Source: Tetrapyrgos nigripes | Taxonomy: Eukaryota > Basidiomycota > Agaricomycetes > Agaricales > Campanellaceae | Length of the DNA stretch: 64,000 bases | Reading direction: 5' to 3' | Assembly: GCA_013368315.1 (NCBI GenBank) | Contig: JAACJM010000027.1 | Location: 248,001 to 312,000, forward strand | Shown: positions 57,440 through 64,000 of the stretch, one piece after another | How positions within the stretch are numbered: position 1 is the first letter of the stretch | Layout of the letters: every line of letters begins with the position of its first letter | Notes under the pieces: model-generated | Database searches by the model: none | What the model was told of the DNA's origin: nothing | Seen by the model: the letters and a program-made list of their open reading frames with translations, nothing else | Program-made: the position numbers and the translations under genes

Positions 57440-57881
57440 GAAATTTTATTTTTTTCACTATGCCAAAAACCTTTTAAGGAGCCCGGAGGCCTTTACCTCT
57501 GATAATTTGAATACTGCTTCCTTCCTTCTTCTTCCTTCTTTTCCTTCATTCCGCTACATCGACTTCAAGTCTTCAATACACTCTGGTCCCTGTTATGGTT
57601 TCATCCCTCCCCTACCCCTACCCCTACATAGCTCGTGCATCTCTACAACTTACAGCGTATGCCAGGTGAATAGATGCTTCAATTCTCCTTCCCTTTTCAT
57701 TTCCAAAACTGCTGCAGCCCGACCCTACTTATTCGTCCACAATTCACTAGTCTCTCTCAGCCAGATCCTTCACCCGTTATGCATCATGGATGAAGCTACT
57801 CAGAAATCCAGATGTTGTGAACTAATGCTCTGTGTGCACGGTTTGTGCAGACTTAGGATTACAATTTACCTCCGAGTCCTA

Positions 57882-59878
57882 CTAATCTTCCATCCCGTTG
57901 TCAGTTTCGTATGCTGGTGGTGCTATGTACCTATTAATGTCCCTCGAAATAGCACCCATCCGTGCCCTAATCTCTCTCAAATGCACCTCAATTTCGTTCT
58001 GATTTGCCGAGTCCTCCATTGAATTTTCCTGGCCGTCCTCAATCACTGAGTCACCATCCCGTTGACGTGCAGAATGGGAAACAATGACTGCACTTTCGCC
58101 CTCTCCATCGCCACCACGTCTCTGTGCATCCATTCCTTCCGCTGCGCTCTCATACGCAGGTGGTACTACAAACCGGCTGATATCCCTTGAAATCCCGTTA
58201 ACCTGAGTCCTCATTTCTCTAACGAGATTCGCAAAATCTACGTTCTCGCGGACTGGAGCCTGTTGAACGGACCGCGTCTCGAGGGATTCCAGCCCACGAT
58301 TAAGTGCTTCGTTTTGAGAGCGTAGTTCTGCCAACTGGGCCGCTGTGGGTAGTGCGTTGACGGCTACGACGCGTGGAGGTAGACCCTTCCTTCCAGAGTC
58401 TTCTACGATAAAATTCCTCGATTGAGAAGGAACTTGACCCTTTACACGCTCTGAATGACCCGGATCAAGAGCGAGACTTTTGAATGGCTCGATGGTGCCA
58501 ATAGACTGTCGCTGTTTCCAAGATCTCCGAGTCCACCAAAAGAGGAGTAATCCCAGCGTAACAACTACTACAGAGGCAGACACAGAGCCAGCGATGATTG
58601 GTGTGCGCGACCTATGATTGGGACCGTCCGGGGCGGTCGTTTGGGGGGGTGTGTTCGGGGGTGATTGCAGTGTAGGTGGAGAAAAAACTGGCTTTTCGAG
58701 AACCGTCCCAAAAGCTGGCTTATACGTCAAATAATCGATGGAAGCGGAGGTATTCCCTTGGACGAGTGTAATCGTAGCTACCATGGTATGATTCCCTGGT
58801 TGAAGCGATTGATTTTCGAAATAAAGGAAATGGGGTATGCCAATCTCGGTGATGGAGTCGGAGGAGAAGGTTGTCAAAGTCGTGTTAGAGTCCACCGTAA
58901 AGTTCATCTGCAGCTGGCAGTCTCGGCAGAGGGGAGATATACCCTGAACCGATATAAAAGATCCTAATGTTGCGAATCAATCCATGACATGAGTAACATA
59001 TATTTATCTTCATCATATCATTACTATGAGTACTTACCTTGAAATCGAAACGTGAATGAGTCCCCTTCTGAGTTGCTGCTATGTGTCCCATTATAGTGTG
59101 GCAAATAAAACGTCTCGGGAGCCAAATTATCGTCGGGAAAGAGTCGTATAGGACTGGAGAATCGGTTCTCTACCCATCCATCCCCATCCCAAGTGATTTC
59201 AGAATTGGAATCATCAACCAGGATAGTCCTTCCTCCCAAACTAGTCGTATTTCTAACCTCCACAAGGATATAGTCGATATTGGTCGGTGGGGATTTTGGA
59301 AACACGAAAAGAATTTCTTGGTCCTTCGTTCGATTCCGAAAATCATCTGTGTTCACAAAATCTGTCCAAAAGAATTGATAAGACGTGAAATGCGGATACT
59401 GAAACGAGACATTTTGTTCCACGGTCTCTCCACGGCTCACGTCCGTAGTCAGTGTCAGTCTGTAGCTAGCAGGTGCTGGGGGTGTTGACCCGAACACGGA
59501 CCATGAAGCGGCTATATGGTTTTTTCTCAGTATATGTCCATCTCGACAACTTGAAACAGTGAATTGAACTCGAAAAAACGTACCGTTCAACAGAGCGGAC
59601 CTAACTATCAAAGTTGCTTCGGTAGCTGTTTCATTTACAGAGCAGCAAGTAGTGTTGTAATAAGTAGAACATGTGTCTGACCCCCATCCTTTGGCAACGA
59701 GCCCAAAGTCACCATCACCGCCCAATGATAGGAGATAGTCATCCAAAACAATGGTGACACTATCGGACATGGTAGTCGTCGAGAACAAGGAGGAAAAGTT
59801 TGAGAAAACCTTGGTAGGCACGACACCGGTGAAGTATAAGTGTGTACAGCTAGACCCAACACGGCTATATGGGCTCAA
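57882..59878 (-). CDS. Single-pass membrane protein with jelly-roll ectodomain and PPAY tail (2 exons)
   Basis: Exons 59878-59038 and 58963-57882 give about 640 aa. The N-terminal half has two beta-rich regions; the second (GGRTILVDDSNSEITWDGDGW, then DSFTFRFQGSFISVQG across the intron) matches the galactose-binding-like fold common in agaric membrane proteins, where VDD..I.Y.G.W and F.F.G..I.V.G recur. Cys pairs and N-glycosylation sites are frequent. A transmembrane helix (GSVSASVVVVTLGLLLFWW) lies about 90 codons after ATG 58907, followed by basic residues, then a cytosolic tail of about 200 aa. The tail ends with two similar modules: VREMRTQVNGISRDISRFVV and LREIRARMGAISRDINRYIA, each followed by PPAYE. 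PPxY motifs bind WW domains of Nedd4/Rsp5-type ubiquitin ligases. The start is uncertain because no good signal peptide is seen at 59878. Confidence 0.7.
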
Positions 59879-61021
59879 GTGGTGCGGTCAGCATGCGGTG
59901 GCGTGATAGAAGCCTCATAATCCCAGTCAGGTGAATACGAGTCGAACGGTGAATGCTCCACATCATTCAAAGCGCGTATGGATGTTCTGATGGCACGCCG
60001 AAAAGGGACAAATTTCCGCTCGACGGATATGTGACCGGATATGTGTACGAAAATGAGATATATCTGGAAACTAGATATAAGTACAAAAAGATGATGTATT
60101 AATAAGCTAGATTTTTGAACAGAAAGTTGCTATATAGGGATGCTTTTTAGTATATTTGATTGGTGTGTAGACATATTATGTATCAAAGCTATTAAAAGAA
60201 GTACAAAAAGACCTCGAACCGAGAATCCGGATATAGTTACGGATATGCGTCCGAAAAGACAATACATCCGGCTTCCAGATATGGGTGCGTATAGTTTATA
60301 TGTCTGTAATACTGATATTTTTATAGCATTCATTCTGATATATCAGTTCATCTGAGGTTTTGACTTTCCGCCCTCAACACGTGATGTCCCAATGGGGCTT
60401 CAATCGGCCGACCTCCCGTGTGTTTTCTTTATTCGTTCGTTGATTGTTCTTTCACCACCACCACCACCACCACCACCACTCGCGCCCCCTGGTCTTAGGC
60501 CTGCTCTCTCTATGCCTTGTAAGATAATCTATCACCATTGTCTCACTTTTCCACTATCAGTTTGCTTCTATAGTGTCCTTCTGGTCTGTTTTGCTAACTT
60601 GCTCCTCTTTCAGGCTTATGTTGTGGTTCTTCCAGGGCCGGAGGCCCATTTTGTGCTTATGAGTTGAACAGGATAGGATAGTGTAGCTTAGTGTCTTTTG
60701 GACATGTTCAACACGTCTTTTGGAGGTTTTTATATCAGGTTTACAGTGTATATTCCTTTAGCATGTCCAAATGTATCATTTTTATGCTATTACATGGCAT
60801 TTAAGAGCTCGTATATCAGGTTGACTTTGCCTAACCATAGCTCTGAGGCTTCTGTAGTGAAACGACGCTCACAACTTCAACCAGAGGCCAAAAATATACA
60901 AACAAAAGCACCTCCGGAGGAAGAACAATGGAGCTCCGGGCTTGGCCCGTGGCCCATTAAAGGGCTTGCCTTTTTGGACCGTGGGAACATCACGTGTTGA
61001 GCCCAAGTATTCATCTGCCAT
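59879..61021. other. No recognisable gene; ATCCGGATAT-rich repeats
   Basis: Strings such as CGGATATGTG, CCGGATAT and ATATCTGGAAACTAGATAT recur at 60015-60300, with related CCGGATCCGGAC and GGACACATATCCG at 61295-61335 on the far side of the MITE. No ends could be set. Confidence 0.4.
60453..60479 (+). repeat. (CAC)n microsatellite
   Basis: Nine consecutive CAC units. Confidence 0.9.
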
Positions 61022-61272
61022 CACTGCGGGCGGCCATTGATATTTGTAGGCATTTTTGTTCGGACTTAAATTACGAAAATTTTGCATGATTTCTAGGCTG
61101 ATAAAAGTCAAATGCATTTGTCGCTGAAATGCCAGCTTTAAATGGAAAGCCGGCATTTCAGCGGCAAAAACTGGCAAATACTTTGACCCTTATCAGCCTA
61201 GCAATTGTGCTAAAAATTCGTAATTTAAGTCCCAACAAAAATGCCTGCAAATATCAATGGCCGCCCGCAGTG
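61022..61272. mobile_element. Foldback MITE with CACTG ends (251 bp)
   Basis: Starts CACTGCGGGCGGCCATTGAT and ends with its inverse; arms of about 110 bp pair almost throughout, up to a centre around GCCAGCTTTAAATGGAAAGCCGGC. It is flanked by a 3-bp duplication CAT (61019-61021 and 61273-61275). CACTG termini and 3-bp duplication match the EnSpm/CACTA pattern, but the sequence differs from the family at 21778 and 39976. Confidence 0.85.
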
Positions 61273-62377
61273 CATGACTACTATCGGGACCCTTGTCCGG
61301 GATCCGGACTTATTGTCTTTTCGGACACATATCCGTAAGGCATTCTTTCCTTACATCCCAGAGCACAGCTGGGCATACTCATAAGAAAGACATATATTCT
61401 GAGATTACTACACCTACTACATACACAGAGACACAGCTGTACACTACGTAAAAAGAGGAACAACCAGGAACTACGCACGAGGGATGGAAACAGTGCTGAA
61501 ACAGAGACAGAAGCTGGGACTCAACTATGGAGTGTGAAAGAAAGCTGAGGTTGATGTAAAGAAACGACCTGGCCAATATGGAGTGTTATTATCAGGGATG
61601 GAGTACAATGGAGGGCGACTCACCGAATGATGGCCAGGCAGAGTGTATGGGCATGCACTACCCTCAACGCGTTATCAGGATGAAAGAAAAGACCCGAAGA
61701 GCCAAAAACTCACTGTAGAAGTAGATATATGCCTATTGTTTTAGGGTATGGAGATGTGTAGCCGCAGTGCGTGTCATGGTGTGTATAAACTCTGGACGAG
61801 GTAAGCAACAAGTGGCAAATGAGACGATGACACATACCTTTACTCATTCTACTTCCCAACCTTTCCCAATTCGTGGCGTGAGGCGTCCTAGGATGGTCAA
61901 CGGTCGACGTTATGCATGACTAGGGAAAGTAACAGGGCTTGAGGCGGCTGACTTTGAAGGGTGTGGGTCCTCGGTAGTAGCTGAGTCGAGATATGCAGAG
62001 TACTTGGCAGGTTGAGTGACGCCGATGAGCAAGAGCGGGAAAGAGGGATAGAAGATGGTGGTACGAGTGAAAGAATCCCCGACTCCGACCGAAGGGAGGA
62101 GAGGGACGTGTCCCACCGATCGATCAGCCGGTCCTGGCAAGGGGGGTTTAAATTTTGAAATGGAGATCTCCGCATGAGATCATTTGTTTCCATCGCGTTC
62201 CATTGGCTTCACATTACCACTATGACTCTCTCCCAATGTCTTCATCTCACCGCCAATGCTTGCTCTTTGTTTCTTGTTCCAATGTTGTCTGAATTGAGCC
62301 AATTTGACTGTGTGATCCATGTCGGTGGCCTCACTAAGTCTTCCTAACCTCTTTCAGCTGATACTGTTTGCTGATTG
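61273..62377. other. No recognisable gene
   Basis: Only short frames with no domain or splice support. Confidence 0.4.
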
Positions 62378-63150
62378 AAATGTCTGCATCATCACCCCTA
62401 TGTACCCCTACCAGGAAAACTGCTGGTGGTATCAGGGGCTCCAACTCTTGGATTTAGCTTTCCCTACATATATTCTATCCTATAGATCATTCCAACAAGC
62501 TTTGATTCTCAAAAAGTCGAAATCTCTGTATCATCACCCCTATGTATCCCTACCAGGAAAATTGCTGGGGTGGTACCAGGGGCTCCAACTCTTGGATTTA
62601 GCCTTCCCTGGATCTATTTGATCCTAGAGATCACTCCAATAAGTTATACAAAGATCATGTCAGTAAGTAATACAAAGCTTTGATTTCCAAAAAGTCGAAA
62701 TATCTGCATCATCATCCCCATATACCCCTACCAGGAAAACCGCTAGGATGGTATCAGGAGCTCCAAATCTTGCATTAGCCTTCCCTACATATATTCTGTC
62801 CTATGGATCATGTCAACAAGTAATACAAGGCTTTGATTTTCAAAAAGTCGAAATGTCTGCATCATCACCCATATGTACTCCTACCAGGAAAACTGCTGGG
62901 GTGGTACCAGGGGCTCCAACTCTTGGATTTAGCCTTCCCTACATATAATCTATCCTATAGATCAATCCAACAACTAATACAAGGCTTTGACTTCCAAATG
63001 TCCAAATTTCTCCATCATCACTTGTATGTACCCCTACCAGGAAAACTGCTGGGGTGGTACCAGGGGCTCCAACTCTTGGATTTAGCTTTCCCTGTATCTA
63101 TTTGATCCCATAGGTCAATCCAATAAGTAATAAAAGGCTTAATATCCAAA
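62378..63150 (+). repeat. Five-copy tandem array, unit about 145-178 bp
   Basis: The string CTACCAGGAAAACTGCTGG (or a close variant) starts at 62408, 62550, 62728, 62881 and 63034. Each unit has TGCATCATCACCCCTATGTA before it and CAGGGGCTCCAACTCTTGGA, TTTAGCCTTCCCT, ATCCTATAGATCA and CAAGGCTTTGATTTCCAAAA after it. The third spacing (178) carries about 30 extra bp that repeat the AAGTAATACAAAG segment. Units 4 and 5 are the closest pair. No coding or CRISPR structure is present: there are no unique spacers. Confidence 0.88.
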
Positions 63151-63193
63151 AAGTCAAACTTTTTGGAAATCAAAGCCTCTTATTACTTATTGG
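63120..63193. repeat. Hairpin at the end of the tandem array
   Basis: The end of the last unit (CCAATAAGTAATAAAAGGC..CCAAAAAG) is followed by its inverse (CTTTTTGGAAATCAAAGCC..TTATTACTTATTGG), giving arms of about 34 bp with a 5-bp loop around 63156. Confidence 0.8.
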
Positions 63194-63310
63194 AATGAAA
63201 GTAGTCACTGGTCTTGTCGGAAATGGGCACACAATACTTCAGGCTGGACATAGAGCAGATACAATTAATAAGATTTAGCTACATTTTTCTATCCTTGACC
63301 ACAGCCCTAG

Positions 63311-63667
63311 TTAGTCTCCGACTATGTGCTGAACATGAAGGTGTTGCCCTGACCCAGCCTGACAAGGAATGATTTTGACAGGAGTGTAGGATATCTTGGT
63401 CAAATTTGATTGCGCCTTAGAATTACCCATGGTGACTTTGACAAGAAGTGGATGCTTGCGTAGGGCACCATCAACCACATATGCGGGCCTGCTACCGAAA
63501 CTCTGAGTGAAAGTCTGCTTCAGGACCAGCTTCAGATCGAAAGTTGGCCTCTGTACATTTCCACCAGAGACACATAACATGGAAGGTAATAAAGACCTGG
63601 TGGTCAACAAACACAAGGGTTCAATCTGCACAAATGTAGGCAGCTTGTATGGAGATAGAAGAGGCAT
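63311..63667 (-). CDS. Uncertain open frame of 118 codons
   Basis: Open frame starting MPLLSPYKLPTFVQIEPL, with CVSGGNVQRPTFDLKLVL and ending QHLHVQHIVGD. Codon pattern is plausible, but no domain, introns or homology are recognised. Its proximity to the tandem array and the repeat-rich context suggest a fragment of a mobile element. The last 330 bp of the window (63668-64000) hold nothing recognisable. Confidence 0.3.
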   Translation of the reverse strand: MPLLSPYKLPTFVQIEPLCLLTTRSLLPSMLCVSGGNVQRPTFDLKLVLKQTFTQSFGSRPAYVVDGALRKHPLLVKVTMGNSKAQSNLTKISYTPVKIIPCQAGSGQHLHVQHIVGD

Positions 63668-64000
63668 GTTTATCCAAACAATAGGCCCATCTATATATTC
63701 AGGAGGCAGTACTAAGCTCTCCTCATGTCTGTAAAGAGCTATTGACTATGTCATGGTAAGCCTCAACTAAGTAGAATGTGTGCCCCTCAGTGCCGAATGA
63801 GATTCAGAATATAAACTAAAAGTATTGTTTAACGGCTCATTTTCAATGAATCTCACTGATACTGAGTGCGAGTTGTTTGCCTTGGACACTGCAATACAAG
63901 GGTCCTGCTGGATTTAGCTTGTTCATGATCTCAGCTGGTCGGCCTTGATTCAACCCGCTCACTTTGTATGTCTATATGAAATGCAGGTGTGTTAGATGTA

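Noticed and set aside
57507..58022. 171-codon plus-strand frame
   Set aside because: Its 3' part overlaps the better supported minus-strand membrane protein, and it has no domain.
62378..63150. CRISPR-like regular repeats
   Set aside because: Units are direct tandem copies with no unique spacers, no cas genes, and the genome is eukaryotic.

Overview
The window looks like a transposon-rich stretch of a basidiomycete nuclear genome, most likely from an Agaricomycete (mushroom-forming fungus). The evidence is the many-exon genes with introns of about 45-100 nt and GT..AG ends, a DUF7729-type protein, a jelly-roll/transmembrane protein of a kind expanded in agarics, a leader-less Mn superoxide dismutase, an F-box relic, a fungal P450, and the mix of mobile elements (Tad-like LINE, chromovirus Ty3/gypsy, hAT, pogo, EnSpm/CACTA-like and Harbinger pieces). 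I saw no bacterial features.

Layout. 1-6.9 kb: mostly relics (Harbinger fragment, a broken second copy of the SOD gene, an F-box pseudogene, a three-copy tandem repeat, a hAT-type MITE with 8-bp target duplication). 6.9-11.2 kb: two divergent host genes, Mn-SOD (minus) and an 18-exon MFS anion/allantoate-type permease (plus). 11.3-12.1 kb: a decayed duplicate of the secreted-protein gene found at 51.5-52.3 kb. 12.9-25 kb: a 60-bp TIR element holding telomere-like repeats, two copies of an LTR-like repeat, an almost full-length LINE with a 13-bp target duplication, and an unknown decayed gene split by a MITE. 25.1-32.9 kb: a complete but decayed chromovirus with 5-bp target duplication and extra reading frames before gag and after pol. 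34.2-37.1 kb: a cytochrome P450 gene cut by a pogo-like element. 38-41 kb: an unusual zone of TAGCTTGA motifs with a second MITE copy. 41.8-44.5 kb: a broken FAD-dependent oxidoreductase gene filled with repeats and another hAT MITE. 45.4-47 kb: DUF7729 gene. 51.5-52.3 kb: secreted, membrane-tailed protein. 53.5-56.2 kb: Tc1/mariner-like transposase relic abutted by a hAT element. 57-59.9 kb: a possible small gene and a two-exon single-pass membrane protein with two PPAY motifs. 61-64 kb: a foldback MITE and a five-copy tandem array ending in a hairpin.

The apparently intact host genes are SOD, MFS permease (one weak exon), DUF7729, the 51.5-kb secreted protein and the 58-kb membrane protein. 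They do not form a cluster or pathway. Most other coding sequence is transposon-derived or pseudogenised, and a strong share of the in-frame stops are TGA at positions where the surrounding family normally has Arg, as expected from CpG-to-TpG decay (CGA to TGA). I did not find a convincing new multi-gene system. The most unusual items are the extra chromovirus ORFs, the tandem array with terminal hairpin, the TAGCTTGA zone and the telomere-like TIR element. All splice sites and boundaries were read by eye.
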